A stretch of DNA of 64,000 nt from Oceanobacillus jordanicus (GCF_022095695.1 NZ_JAIFZM010000001.1:124001-188000), one strand, 5' to 3'; positions 42,064 to 51,271 are shown, numbered from the stretch's first letter. Made by a program: numbers and translations. Notes: generated from the letters alone by a model not told the origin.

Positions 42064-42903
42064 ATGGAGCTTAGACAGTTAATAACTTTTATAACGATTG
42101 TTGAATTGGATGGATACAAAAAAGCAGCAGGTGAATTGGGGTATGCGCAGTCATCGATTACTGCACATATGAAAGACTTGGAGCAGGAATTAGGGACACC
42201 TATTTTTGATCGCCTGGGGAGGAAGATGGTTTTAACAGAAGCAGGGAAGAAATTCCTTCCCTATGCAGAGAAAATCGTCAGGCTCTATGCTAAATCAAAG
42301 GAAGCCATTCAGAATACCACAGAGCCTTCTGGACAGCTGACTATAGGAGCTAGTGAATCATTAATGATCTACTGGCTTCCTACGATCATCAAAAGATTTC
42401 GCGAAAAATATCCACTTGTGGAACTGACCATGAAATCTATTCAATATGATAATCTCACCGGCCAATTAAAGAAAGGGGATATAGATGCAGCAATTTTGGT
42501 CGAAACGTTAAATTTCAATCCTACTGAGTTAGTAACAAACCTGATTAAAAAAGATGAACTTATCCACGTTACAGCTGATGCTGCTATAATGCCAGATACC
42601 ATGCTTGTAACGGAATATACGTGCAGTTGGCGGCCGTTAGTAGAGGAGTATTTAAAGGGAGTAGGAAAAGAGTTTATATCACGAGTTGAGTTGCCCAGTG
42701 TTGAAGCCATCAAGCAAAGCGTACTATGTGGGCTAGGAAACGCGATGCTACCTACATTTACAGTGGAAAATTTCATGAAAAGTGGAGACCTGCAGGAAGT
42801 ACACAACTCCAAACGTGAACAGGTGGGGATATTTACCGCTATGCATAAAAATAAATGGGTCTCTCCTTCTATGAGAGCGTTTCTAGAAGTACTTGAGAGT
42901 TAA
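42064..42903 (+). CDS. LysR-family transcriptional regulator
   Basis: A 279-residue LysR regulator: winged helix at residues 1-60 (LRQLITFITIVELDGYKKAAGELGYAQSSITAHMKDLEQELGT has the usual pattern) and an effector domain starting GQLTIGASESLMIYWLP. ATG at 42064 follows GGAGAGGG. It is divergent from the FMN reductase-like gene and convergent with the phn operon. The effector is unknown. Confidence 0.9.
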   Translation: MELRQLITFITIVELDGYKKAAGELGYAQSSITAHMKDLEQELGTPIFDRLGRKMVLTEAGKKFLPYAEKIVRLYAKSKEAIQNTTEPSGQLTIGASESLMIYWLPTIIKRFREKYPLVELTMKSIQYDNLTGQLKKGDIDAAILVETLNFNPTELVTNLIKKDELIHVTADAAIMPDTMLVTEYTCSWRPLVEEYLKGVGKEFISRVELPSVEAIKQSVLCGLGNAMLPTFTVENFMKSGDLQEVHNSKREQVGIFTAMHKNKWVSPSMRAFLEVLES

Positions 42904-42908
42904 CCCCA

Positions 42909-42940
42909 AGAAAAAAGCAGCACCATCGTTCGGTGCTGCT
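42909..42940 (-). terminator. Terminator of the phn operon
   Basis: AGCAGCACC (42916-42924 on plus) pairs with GGTGCTGCT (42932-42940). The adjacent A6 run becomes a T6 tract for transcripts coming from phnE on the minus strand. Confidence 0.85.
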
Positions 42941-42957
42941 CCTCAAAATACTAAATT

Positions 42958-43749
42958 TCATACCACTCGCTTACGCAAGAATCCTGATATCATATCAACG
43001 AGCACGACCATTACGATAATACCGAGTAGAATAATGCCCACTCGCTCCCAATCTCTCGACTGCATGGCGAAAATTAATGGTGTTCCAATTCCACCAGCGC
43101 CGATGATGCCAAGAATGCTTGCCGAACGTAGGTTAATCTCAAAGCGGTACAATGTATAGGATATGAATCCCGGCAGTACTTGAGGGAGAACAGCTAAACG
43201 AAGTGTCTGAATTTTGTTCGCACCTGTAGCAGCCAAGGCTTCGGACGGGCCGGGGTCAATTACTTCAACTTCCTCAGAAAATAATTTTCCTAGCATTCCA
43301 ATGGAGTGAAGGCCTAAAGCTAAAACCCCTGCAAATGAGCCTGGTCCTACTGCTTTAATAAACAGGAGTGCCATTACTAGCTCGGGGAAAGTACGGATAA
43401 AACTAAGCATAAATTTCCCAGTGCCTGTCGTAAATCTCGCTCGATTCATATTCTTTGATGCCCAAAAGGCGAACGGAATACATAATATAGCAGATATAAA
43501 CGTTCCTAGCACTGCTATTGCTAAGGTGTCGAGCAGCCCACGGAGTAGATCCTCGCCCTCAGGCAAGTAAACATAATCCCAGTCTGGTGAAAATATCCCA
43601 CTAAAAATAGCTTTTGAGATCTGACCGGCAGTATCTTTAAAGCCATCCATGGGAACACCGGAAAATGCCCATATGTAAAGTAGTAAAAGCGATCCATAGA
43701 TTAATATATATAGTCCAATTTTCTTCTTCGGTTTTTGTGGTCGAATCAT
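42958..43749 (-). CDS. phnE: Phosphonate/phosphite ABC transporter permease PhnE (second copy)
   Basis: A 263-residue permease with about six helices and the binding-protein-dependent signature (EALAATGANKIQTLRLAVLPQVLPGF) that docks to the ATPase. It overlaps the other phnE by 4 bases. Both are PhnE-like and probably form a heterodimeric channel. It is the last gene of phnD-phnC-phnE-phnE. No C-P lyase or phosphonatase genes are present, so the true cargo (phosphonate, phosphite or similar) is open. Confidence 0.92.
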   Translation of the reverse strand: MIRPQKPKKKIGLYILIYGSLLLLYIWAFSGVPMDGFKDTAGQISKAIFSGIFSPDWDYVYLPEGEDLLRGLLDTLAIAVLGTFISAILCIPFAFWASKNMNRARFTTGTGKFMLSFIRTFPELVMALLFIKAVGPGSFAGVLALGLHSIGMLGKLFSEEVEVIDPGPSEALAATGANKIQTLRLAVLPQVLPGFISYTLYRFEINLRSASILGIIGAGGIGTPLIFAMQSRDWERVGIILLGIIVMVVLVDMISGFLRKRVV

Positions 43750-44537
43750 AGTAATTTCTCCCTAAGCTTTCCACTAAAGTAGTCAATGATAAGCACAACA
43801 ACTAGAGTAAAGAGAATAATCGTACTTACCTTATCGTATTCCAAGAAACCAAGCGTACGGTCGTAGTAAAGACCGATTCCTCCGGCACCAACAAGGCCGA
43901 GAATTGCTGCGGCACGTATGTTTACTTCAAACGTGTACAGTACATATGTAATAAAGTGAGCGGAAATCTGTGGGATAACCGCACAGCGAATCCATTGCAG
44001 CTTATTTGCTCCAACAGCTGTCATAGACTCCAGTGGTCCTTTATCAATCGATTCAATCGCCTCGTATGTTAGTTTAGCAATAATTCCAACAGAAAAAATC
44101 CCCAATGCAAAAATCCCAGGCAAGGGACCTAAACCAAAGATGGCTACAAAGATTGCAGCAAGTAAAAGTTCAGGAATCGTACGCACAAGGTTAAGCACAA
44201 AACGAACCGGATACCAAATCCAAAAGCTTTGAAAGACGTTACTTGCAGAGAAAAGCGCAATTGGGATTGCGAATACTGCTCCAATGGTTGTTCCTACTAC
44301 GGCCATACGAATTGTTTCCAGCATTGCTGGTGTGATGTTATTAATATAAGCCCAGTTTGGTGGTACCATATCCACAAGGAGCCCCGTCATATTTGGTAAG
44401 CCTGTTAATAACTCTGAGAAAGTGCTATTCGTTTGGTAGGCACTTGCAAAAAGAAAAAGTGCTAGTAAGAAGATGGTGAAGTAAAGCTTTAGTTTTCTTG
44501 GTGGTGTCGGACGTAAAGGTTCAGCTAGTTGCGACAT
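43746..44537 (-). CDS. phnE: Phosphonate/phosphite ABC transporter permease PhnE (first copy)
   Basis: A 263-residue integral membrane permease. The ATPase-docking loop [25 protein letters not shown] is near residues 180-205. It shares the PhnE layout with the next gene, pointing to an old duplication. It starts after AGAGGTG inside the end of phnC (17-base overlap) and overlaps the second phnE by 4 bases, so expression of the three is coupled. Confidence 0.92.
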   Translation of the reverse strand: MSQLAEPLRPTPPRKLKLYFTIFLLALFLFASAYQTNSTFSELLTGLPNMTGLLVDMVPPNWAYINNITPAMLETIRMAVVGTTIGAVFAIPIALFSASNVFQSFWIWYPVRFVLNLVRTIPELLLAAIFVAIFGLGPLPGIFALGIFSVGIIAKLTYEAIESIDKGPLESMTAVGANKLQWIRCAVIPQISAHFITYVLYTFEVNIRAAAILGLVGAGGIGLYYDRTLGFLEYDKVSTIILFTLVVVLIIDYFSGKLREKLL

Positions 44538-45309
44538 AAGGCACCTCTTTTGCTTCTTCCTCAGTGGTTTCTAACTTTTGGCCATAAATTTCTGCTAATT
44601 TTTGATCTGTTGCCTCTTCTACCGGTCCATCAAATACAATTTCTCCGGCATTCAGGCCGATAATTCTGGTGGCGTATTGTCTTGCTATATCGATGAAGTG
44701 TAAGTTTACTATTGTGGTAATACCAAGCTCTTGATTGATCTTCTTCAAATCATCCATCACTTGCGTTGTAGTCAAAGGATCAAGTGAAGCTACTGGTTCA
44801 TCAGCCAAAATCACCTTTGCCTCCTGGGCAAGTGTGCGGGCGATGGAAACACGCTGTTGCTGTCCACCAGAAAGCTGATCAGACCTAGTATAAGCTTTCT
44901 CTACAAGGTTCACGCGTTCAAGAGATTGTAAGGCAAGCTCCGTATCGGCCTTTGGATAAATACCAAGCATGGTACGGAAGGTAGAATGATAGCCAACACG
45001 TCCAGACAGAACGTTATTTATAACCGTTGTTCGTTTTACTAGGTTAAACTGTTGGAAAATCATGCCGATGTCACGACGCATTCTCCTTAATTGCTTCCCG
45101 TTTGCTTTTGTAATCGAAGTTCCTCCAACAAAGATTTCCCCTTCGGTAACTTCATGCAATCGATTAATGGAGCGTAAAAACGTGGATTTCCCTGCCCCAG
45201 ACAAACCAACAATAACGACAAACTCTCCCGGATTGATGGTAACATTGATATCCTTCAATCCCTTTGTGCCATTAGGATACGTTTTGGATACATTTTTAAA
45301 CTCTATCAT
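44521..45309 (-). CDS. phnC: Phosphonate/phosphite ABC transporter ATPase PhnC
   Basis: A 262-residue ABC ATPase with Walker [11 protein letters not shown]-loop FQQFNLV, signature [10 protein letters not shown] and Walker [14 protein letters not shown]; the length and [22 protein letters not shown] start are typical for PhnC. It energises import through the two PhnE permeases. Its ribosome site is weak (GAAAGTTGG), and a hairpin separates it from phnD, which may lower its expression relative to the binding protein. Confidence 0.94.
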   Translation of the reverse strand: MIEFKNVSKTYPNGTKGLKDINVTINPGEFVVIVGLSGAGKSTFLRSINRLHEVTEGEIFVGGTSITKANGKQLRRMRRDIGMIFQQFNLVKRTTVINNVLSGRVGYHSTFRTMLGIYPKADTELALQSLERVNLVEKAYTRSDQLSGGQQQRVSIARTLAQEAKVILADEPVASLDPLTTTQVMDDLKKINQELGITTIVNLHFIDIARQYATRIIGLNAGEIVFDGPVEEATDQKLAEIYGQKLETTEEEAKEVPYVATS

Positions 45310-45336
45310 GTTAAAACCAACTTTCTTTAGAAATAG

Positions 45337-45365
45337 GTAGCCAGGACGAAGGATCGCCTGGCTAC
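45337..45365 (-). promoter_or_regulatory. Intercistronic hairpin between phnD and phnC
   Basis: GTAGCCAGG (45337-45345) pairs with CCTGGCTAC (45357-45365). No T-tract follows on the minus strand, so it is more likely a partial terminator or mRNA-stabilising stem that favours phnD over phnCEE, a common arrangement in ABC import operons. Confidence 0.6.
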
Positions 45366-45396
45366 GTTTTAAGCATATAGGTGGATGATGTAAATG

Positions 45397-46320
45397 CTAT
45401 TCCGTCTTTACCTTTTCTGCGTAATCGCGAACGATATCGAAATTGCTATCTTCTGATTCTACATAGCCTTCATGTGTATAAATCTCTTTAATAATTTCAT
45501 GTCCTTCTTCGTCTTTTCCAATGTCAATAAATGCTTCGGTGATCTTATCTATCCATTCTTGGTCCATATCAGATCTTACAGCAACAGTGTCGTTTGGAAT
45601 GCCTTCGGTGAATTCAATAATCTCGGTTTCATCAAATACTTCTGGATAATCGCCAGCAACGGTATTACGTGCATCCTGGAATACAACAGCCGCGTCAACG
45701 TCACCGTTTAATACGGAAATAATTCCTTGGTCATGCCCTTTTACTGTAATTCCCTCTACATCTTCAAGTGGATCCAACCCAGCATCCATCAATGATGCGG
45801 CCGGCCATACATAGCCTGCTGATGATGTAACATCCTGGAAGGCAATTTTCTTTCCTTTTAAATCTTCAAGACTTTCAATACCAGAATCCTTTTTTACAAC
45901 AAAGATAGATTTATAAAAATCAACAAGTTCATCTGTTGGTTGTCCCGTTTCGTCTTCTACTCCGTAGCGTTGTGCCTGGAGCATTACCTCTGCGGCACCT
46001 TTATCTTTTGCAAGTACGTAAGCTGTTGGTGGTAAGAAGCCCACATCAACTTTTTTAGAGTCCATTGCTTCAATGATTGTATTGTAGTTGGTTGATACAC
46101 TAACTTTAACTGGGATATCCAGTCTCTCGGAAAGCAACTCTTCCAGTGGTTTTGCCTTCGCTTCCAATGTATCTGCGTTTTGAGATGGAACGAATTGAAC
46201 AGTTAATTCCTCTGGTTTGTAGCTACTTGACCCCTCTGCCTCTCCAGAATCTCCACACCCACTTAGAATTCCAGCAGCTAGTCCGACAGTTAAACCTAAT
46301 GTTGCAAACTTTTTAAGCAT
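45397..46320 (-). CDS. phnD: Phosphonate/phosphite-binding lipoprotein PhnD
   Basis: A 307-residue PhnD-type solute-binding lipoprotein. The signal peptide ends in a lipobox LSGC with Cys at residue 22, so it is tethered to the outer membrane face of the cell. The body is a periplasmic-binding fold with VQFVPSQNADTLEAKAKPLEELL, VDVGFLPPTAYVLA and FQDVTSSAGYVWPA, typical for phosphonate, phosphite or methylphosphonate binders. Strong ribosome site GGAGG. First gene of the operon. Confidence 0.93.
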   Translation of the reverse strand: MLKKFATLGLTVGLAAGILSGCGDSGEAEGSSSYKPEELTVQFVPSQNADTLEAKAKPLEELLSERLDIPVKVSVSTNYNTIIEAMDSKKVDVGFLPPTAYVLAKDKGAAEVMLQAQRYGVEDETGQPTDELVDFYKSIFVVKKDSGIESLEDLKGKKIAFQDVTSSAGYVWPAASLMDAGLDPLEDVEGITVKGHDQGIISVLNGDVDAAVVFQDARNTVAGDYPEVFDETEIIEFTEGIPNDTVAVRSDMDQEWIDKITEAFIDIGKDEEGHEIIKEIYTHEGYVESEDSNFDIVRDYAEKVKTE

Positions 46321-46487
46321 ATTCTACCTCCACATGATAAATGTTTTGTGCCTCTTTAATATAACAAGCAATTATTAAGCCAATTTACAGTTAGTGTAAA
46401 CAATATGTTAAAAATTTCTAGAAGTGTGAAAGCTGCATATACCTTCTGTTGCCTTATGGAATACCTTGTACAAAGGAGGTGGCAATA

Positions 46488-46775
46488 GTGAGAGGGAGGA
46501 GTTGCAGGGGGATTTGTTTCCCGAAAGGATATAGGTACTGTGGTCCGGGGTGTAGCGGACCGGGACCGCCAATTAATGCGGTTGATGCTGCATGTCGAGA
46601 ACACGATCGTTGCTATAAACATTATGGTGGGCCGAACTGTATGTGTGATCGCGTGTTTATGGAACGGTTAGCTAAAAAAATTAATCCATACACGAAAGAG
46701 GGTCGACATGCACGCATTCTCTACCAATATATGAAAGTACAATCCTTTGTTGGGTGTGGGTTTCATAAAAGGTAA
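46488..46775 (+). CDS. Small Cys-rich phospholipase-A2-like protein
   Basis: A 95-residue protein starting at GTG 46488 after a perfect AAAGGAGGT. It carries YCGPGCSGPG, a calcium-loop-like motif, followed by NAVDAACREHDRCY, the His-Asp catalytic motif of the phospholipase A2 fold. Eight or so cysteines are present. There is no signal peptide, odd for a PLA2. It could hydrolyse phospholipids inside the cell or spore, or be inactive. Its last 108 bases overlap an open frame on the other strand. Confidence 0.68.
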   Translation: MRGRSCRGICFPKGYRYCGPGCSGPGPPINAVDAACREHDRCYKHYGGPNCMCDRVFMERLAKKINPYTKEGRHARILYQYMKVQSFVGCGFHKR

Positions 46776-46988
46776 GGGTTTTTCTGAAAAAAGGCATAAA
46801 AAAGAACCGTCTCCTTGATGATCTGGATAACGATTCTGGTGTTTCGTACGATATAGATGGTCTTTTTTTGTCTTGGTTTTTCTTGTTTGGAGATCTAGCT
46901 CAGTATATGGACTGCGTAACTTTGCTGGATCCATTCTACCTTCCCTTATCTGCTTTTGCCGATATTTTTGTGCTTTTGATCTACTCAT
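46668..46988 (-). CDS. Small basic protein with antisense extension
   Basis: A 106-codon frame starting at ATG 46988 after GAGGAGTG. The first 65 residues (MSRSKAQKYRQKQIREGR, later KTKTKKDHLYRTKHQNR and DGDGSF-like end) look like a conserved short basic Bacillaceae protein that normally stops after GSF. Here the frame continues another 40 residues antisense to the PLA2-like gene, probably because the original stop was lost or a frameshift occurred. Function unknown. The N-terminal part is well supported; the tail may be spurious. Confidence 0.6.
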   Translation of the reverse strand: MSRSKAQKYRQKQIREGRMDPAKLRSPYTELDLQTRKTKTKKDHLYRTKHQNRYPDHQGDGSFLCLFSEKPLPFMKPTPNKGLYFHILVENACMSTLFRVWINFFS

Positions 46989-47072
46989 GTTATCACTCCT
47001 CAAATGTCGTTCTTCTAAAGTATACCTTATCTTACCAGGTGCTGCGAGCTGTTTAAACGCAGCACCTGCAAA

Positions 47073-47255
47073 TTATGCCTGCATATTTTGGAAAAGAGAA
47101 ATGGTTAGTATTAGAGTCGATAAGCAACCTGCATACATTAACGTTATTATTTTTCTTTTACTTATCTCTTTTTTTGGATTTAAAAGCTCTCGAGACGCTG
47201 CAATCCATATAACAATCGAAATGAGAGATATTATTGTAATAACATCTGTGGACAT
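47073..47255 (-). CDS. Small two-helix membrane protein
   Basis: A 60-residue protein with two hydrophobic helices (ITIISLISIVIWIAASREL and IITLMYAGCLSTLILTISLF) joined by a basic loop NPKKEISKRK. ATG at 47255 follows GGGAGG. No family recognised. It lies downstream of the PadR/HAAS pair on the same strand, with a 75-base gap. Confidence 0.6.
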   Translation of the reverse strand: MSTDVITIISLISIVIWIAASRELLNPKKEISKRKIITLMYAGCLSTLILTISLFQNMQA

Positions 47256-47330
47256 AATTAGTCCTCCCATAATTTATATTCTTCAATTCTGTTGCTTTGT
47301 TTCTAAACGAGGCAATGCGTTTATGTACGA

Positions 47331-48080
47331 CTATTTACTTTTTTTTGCTGTGAATAGAACATATGCACCAATTCCAGCATAGGTGATGATCGTACTCCAA
47401 ATTAGCATTGTCTCTTCGTTCATACTCGTAAATCCAAGTAGGTATTCTGGTAGAACGAGAAATGCAGCAATTACTGGTAGAACGAGCGTTTTCGCCCATA
47501 TAGATATGGATATTAGAAAAACAACTGTGAGGCCACCGGCTATCCATGTTCCAATTAAGCCGAACTCTACTACTGGTGTGGTGATGGATCTAGTTGCAAA
47601 TTCAAGTCCAATAAATAACCCCAGAGGGACGATTGCGAGTAGGAAAAATAACAGTCCTTGTATACCGTAAGTAAGGGATCGAGACGAAACGAGCTTAAAT
47701 ACCCAGAAGGTAAGCATAATAAAAAGCAAACTAATTACAAGAGAACCACCGATTTCTAACAAGGAATATGAAATTGGACCATTAAGTATGTCACCAATAA
47801 TAGAAATCGAAAAGACGCCGGCAATGATGATCACAAAATACTTCATCCATGTTTTATAGTCAATTTTCATTTCGTTTGATAATTGCTGCATGTAGGTTTT
47901 CGGAGATTTGCCGATAATATCCTCGGTGGACTTCCCTCGCTTCTCTGCTTCTATTAAATGATCTTCAAGCTCTGTGACGATTTCCTCGATTTCCTCTTCC
48001 TTTTTTCCACTGGAAAACAAATAAACACGCAAGTCTTCAATAAATGTCTGGCTTCTTTTAGACAATATAACTTCTTTCAT
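47331..48080 (-). CDS. HAAS-domain membrane protein paired with PadR regulator
   Basis: A 249-residue protein. The N-terminal 70 residues form a HAAS-type domain (FIEDLRVYLFSSGKKEEEIEEIVTELEDHL), followed by six or so membrane helices. Genes like this often lie directly after a PadR regulator and are thought to take part in membrane-linked signalling; the mechanism is not known. It starts 20 bases after the PadR gene and is co-transcribed with it. Confidence 0.78.
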   Translation of the reverse strand: MKEVILSKRSQTFIEDLRVYLFSSGKKEEEIEEIVTELEDHLIEAEKRGKSTEDIIGKSPKTYMQQLSNEMKIDYKTWMKYFVIIIAGVFSISIIGDILNGPISYSLLEIGGSLVISLLFIMLTFWVFKLVSSRSLTYGIQGLLFFLLAIVPLGLFIGLEFATRSITTPVVEFGLIGTWIAGGLTVVFLISISIWAKTLVLPVIAAFLVLPEYLLGFTSMNEETMLIWSTIITYAGIGAYVLFTAKKSK

Positions 48081-48100
48081 CCATGATTTCTCCTCTCTTA

Positions 48101-48424
48101 CTATATTTTTTTGTTTAAAACGTTGTTAACCGTCGTTTGTAGGTCGCTCCACTTGGTTATGAAAATTTCTAGTTCCTGTTCCCCTTTAGGTGTCAGGGTA
48201 TAATACTTTCGTTTTGGACCCGCAGTAGATTTCTTTAAAGTAGATGTTACGAGCTCTTCCTTTTGCATTCGCAGTAGTAGTGGGTAGATGGTTCCTTCGC
48301 TAAAGGAATGGAATCCATAGCCTTCTAGCTTTTCTGCCAACTCATATCCATAAACCTCTTTCTCGCTTATGATTGAGAGCAGACAACCATCAAGAATCCC
48401 CTTCATCATTTGTGTTGTGGACAA
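48101..48424 (-). CDS. PadR-family transcriptional regulator
   Basis: A 107-residue winged-helix protein of the PadR type: GILDGCLLSIISEKEVYGYELAEKL, then EGTIYPLLLRMQKEELV and the wing GPKRKYYTLTPKGEQEL. It starts at TTG 48424 after TGAGGTG. Two palindromes in its upstream region suggest autoregulation. It heads a two-gene unit with the HAAS membrane protein. Ligand unknown. Confidence 0.9.
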   Translation of the reverse strand: MSTTQMMKGILDGCLLSIISEKEVYGYELAEKLEGYGFHSFSEGTIYPLLLRMQKEELVTSTLKKSTAGPKRKYYTLTPKGEQELEIFITKWSDLQTTVNNVLNKKI

Positions 48425-48450
48425 GTATTTTTCACCTCATTCATCTATAT

Positions 48451-48504
48451 CTTGTTATACAAGGTATACAGTGATTATAAAACCATTTACCTTGTAATGC
48501 AAGG
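48451..48504. promoter_or_regulatory. Two PadR-type operator palindromes
   Basis: CTTGT-TAT-ACAAG (48451-48463) and CCTTG-TAATG-CAAGG (48490-48504) share CTTG/CAAG half-sites and lie between the PadR gene and the divergent TraB-family gene. They fit binding by a dimeric PadR protein. Confidence 0.6.
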
Positions 48505-48602
48505 GTTTTTTTATTTGAACTTTGTACTTTTACTTGATACTCTATAAAATTTAATCCGTTTCAAGTATAATGGAATTATACGGAATAAAAGGAAGGTAAC
48601 CC

Positions 48603-49769
48603 ATGACGGAAGAGAATATAACGCGAATACATATAGATGAGAAAGAATTCATCCTTATCGGCACGGCGCATGTTTCTAGACACAGCGCAGAGCAAGTGAA
48701 GGAAGTTATTGAAAGAGAAAACCCAGATGCCGTTTGTGTGGAACTGGATGAACAGCGATTCCAATCCATTCAGGATGAAAACCGCTGGCGTAATATGGAC
48801 ATCTTTAAAATAATTAAGGAAAAGAAGGCCACGCTATTATTGATGAATTTGGCTATATCTTCATTCCAAAAAAGGATGGCTAAGCAGTTTGATATTAATC
48901 CGGGGCAGGAAATGATCCAGGGGATTGAATCGGCTAAAGAGACAGGGGCAGAGCTTGTGCTTGCCGATCGCAATATCCAAACGACCTTCTCTCGTATTTG
49001 GCGGGGGATTGGTCTTAAAGGGAAGGCTACCTTACTGATGCAAGTAATCGCAGGCATATTTAGTAAGGAAAGCATTTCAGAGGAAGAACTGGAAAAGATG
49101 AAGAACCAGGATACGATTAATACGATTCTTCATGAATTCACAGAGCATTTTCCAGAGTTAAAAACCCCCTTAATTGATGAACGCGATCAATATTTATCGC
49201 AAAAGATCAAGGATGCACCTGGTAAGAAAATTGTTGCCGTACTTGGAGCAGCGCATGTGCCAGGGATTAAAGAGGAAATAAACCGGGAGCATGATTTAAA
49301 CAAACTAACGGAGCTCCCGGCAAAATCATCTTGGCCCAAAGTCATTGGCTGGACCATCCCATTTATTATTTTGGCGGTCATCGTCTACACCTTTATCGCT
49401 AATCCGACGGCTGGTTGGCAGCAAACAATAAGTTGGGTCGTATGGAACGGTGCCCTTTCGGCTATTGGGGCTATCATCGCACGTGCCCACCCGCTGGCTA
49501 TTTTGACTGCCTTTATCGTGGCGCCACTAACCTCTTTAAACCCACTGCTTGCTGCAGGGTGGTTTGCTGGTTTTGTGCAAGCGTATTTCAAGAGGCCTAA
49601 TGTGGGTGATTTTGAAACCCTTACTGAGGACGTATTTACCGTGAAGGGGTTTTTCCATAATAAAGTAACCCGTGTGCTATTGGTTATATTATTGACTAAC
49701 TTGGGAAGCTCACTTGGAACATTGATTGGTGGAGTGGATGTTATCCGTCGATTTATCGAAAATATATAA
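48603..49769 (+). CDS. TraB/PrgY-family membrane protein
   Basis: A 388-residue protein with an N-terminal TraB domain: GTAHVSRHSAEQVKEVI near residue 20, PDAVCVELDEQR near 43, ADRNIQTTFSRIWRG near 124 and VLGAAHVPGI near 213. The C-terminal third has several membrane helices. In Enterococcus a TraB relative shuts down pheromone activity; the general role (possibly a membrane metalloprotease, from the GTAH motif) is not settled. Ribosome site AAGGAAGG. A terminator follows. Confidence 0.88.
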   Translation: MTEENITRIHIDEKEFILIGTAHVSRHSAEQVKEVIERENPDAVCVELDEQRFQSIQDENRWRNMDIFKIIKEKKATLLLMNLAISSFQKRMAKQFDINPGQEMIQGIESAKETGAELVLADRNIQTTFSRIWRGIGLKGKATLLMQVIAGIFSKESISEEELEKMKNQDTINTILHEFTEHFPELKTPLIDERDQYLSQKIKDAPGKKIVAVLGAAHVPGIKEEINREHDLNKLTELPAKSSWPKVIGWTIPFIILAVIVYTFIANPTAGWQQTISWVVWNGALSAIGAIIARAHPLAILTAFIVAPLTSLNPLLAAGWFAGFVQAYFKRPNVGDFETLTEDVFTVKGFFHNKVTRVLLVILLTNLGSSLGTLIGGVDVIRRFIENI

Positions 49770-49777
49770 GAACAAGG

Positions 49778-49804
49778 AACCCTGGTGCCTGCCAGGGTTT
49801 TTGT
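49778..49804 (+). terminator. Terminator of the TraB-family gene
   Basis: AACCCTGG (49778-49785) pairs with CCAGGGTT (49792-49799), followed by TTTTG. Confidence 0.85.
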
Positions 49805-49950
49805 TTTGCCTTTTTAATAGGTCCTAACAATTTCTGATTATTCTCCATCGTGAAAAATAAATTTCTGTTAATCTAGTCATTTTATATTTACTTTTCTATC
49901 ATTTGTGTCTAATATATTTAGGGACACGAAATAATAAGGCGGCGAACATC

Positions 49951-51216
49951 ATGCGATTTATTCAAGAATGGGTAACGCAATTCAAAACATACAATAATAA
50001 TATTAAACTAGCTATTTTGGCAAATATTTTTTCCCAAGTTGGTCTGGGGATTTTTATGGTTGTTTACAACTTTTATATACGGGAGCTTGGCTATAGTCAG
50101 GATGTAAATGGCCAGGTCATTGCGCTAACAGCACTTGCCACAGCGATTATTCTCGTACCAGCTGGTTTTCTCAGTGATAAGTTGGGACGAAAACGCATTA
50201 TGGGGTTTGGCATCCTCGCAGCAGGGCTGGTACTTTTTTTACGGAGTATTATAGAATTGGAATCTTTGTTACTGGTAGCAGGTTTTGCTACAGGGATATT
50301 CACTGCCTTTTTGCAGGTTTCTACGGTACCATGGCTTGCAGAGAACTCTGCTCTAAAACAGCGCGTGCATCTGTTTAGCCTGCATGCTGCACTTGTCACG
50401 GTTGCGAATGTAATTGGGAGTATCCTTGGAGGTACCTTGACCGATTTGTTTTCCCTTTTAACAACAGATCTGCAAAGTATTCGGTATACCTTAATTATTG
50501 GAAGCTTGTTTTATTTTCTATCCTTCTTTCCTATATTAAAGCTGAGCGAACAACGTAAACCGAAGCCTGAAAAGAAACAGAAATTCAATATGAAGCAGTA
50601 TGTCAGCGAAAATAAGTTTGGTTTTAAAATTATCGCGCTTTTCGCCATTGCGCAGTTATTAATTGGGTTCGGTAGCGGGCTTGTCATTCCATATCTTAAC
50701 CTGTATTTTGCCGACAGGTTTTCTGCCTCAAATTCTGTAGTTGGTCTGATTATTTCCATCGGTCAAGCGGCTACGGCTATTGCCATGTTTGTTGGGCCTT
50801 TTGTTGTGAGCAAGATGGGCGAGGTACGTGCTGTTGTCACCTTACAACTCCTTTCACTGCCTTTCCTGCTATTGACCGCTTATACGGATAATTTACTGTT
50901 GGCAACGGTTGGGTTTTTATTCAGGCAAGCTTTAATGAACGCTGGGAACCCAATTCAGTCCTCGCTCATGATGTCACAGGTGGACGATTCGATGAAAGGC
51001 CTGGCGAACTCAGTAAACCAGATGGTATTCAATTTAGGTTGGGCATTTATGGGCCCTGTTTCTACCGGAATTGTGCTTAAGTATGGCTCCTATTGGGGCT
51101 ATGCTAATGTGTTTACAATTACGGCCTGTCTCTACCTAGTCGGTTCCTTGTACTTCTATTTTGTTTTCCGTTCTGTGAAGCGGACGAATGAACCTGTGGA
51201 AAACAAACCGGCATGA
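49951..51216 (+). CDS. MFS transporter
   Basis: A 422-residue major facilitator with about twelve helices. The A-loop signature GFLSDKLGRKRIMGFGILAAG lies between helices 2 and 3. Substrate unknown. The start is uncertain: ATG at 49951 has only AAGGCGG nearby, and TTG at 49903 has no ribosome site. It ends 55 bases before prkA but does not appear to be functionally linked. Confidence 0.85.
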   Translation: MRFIQEWVTQFKTYNNNIKLAILANIFSQVGLGIFMVVYNFYIRELGYSQDVNGQVIALTALATAIILVPAGFLSDKLGRKRIMGFGILAAGLVLFLRSIIELESLLLVAGFATGIFTAFLQVSTVPWLAENSALKQRVHLFSLHAALVTVANVIGSILGGTLTDLFSLLTTDLQSIRYTLIIGSLFYFLSFFPILKLSEQRKPKPEKKQKFNMKQYVSENKFGFKIIALFAIAQLLIGFGSGLVIPYLNLYFADRFSASNSVVGLIISIGQAATAIAMFVGPFVVSKMGEVRAVVTLQLLSLPFLLLTAYTDNLLLATVGFLFRQALMNAGNPIQSSLMMSQVDDSMKGLANSVNQMVFNLGWAFMGPVSTGIVLKYGSYWGYANVFTITACLYLVGSLYFYFVFRSVKRTNEPVENKPA

Positions 51217-51271
51217 TGAATAAGCCTGCTGCATAAAATGTATAAACCATGCCCTAGATGGAGGGAACCTA

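Noticed and set aside
42893-43159. 88-codon plus-strand frame
   Set aside because: Starts in the end of the LysR gene, crosses the phn terminator and runs antisense to phnE.
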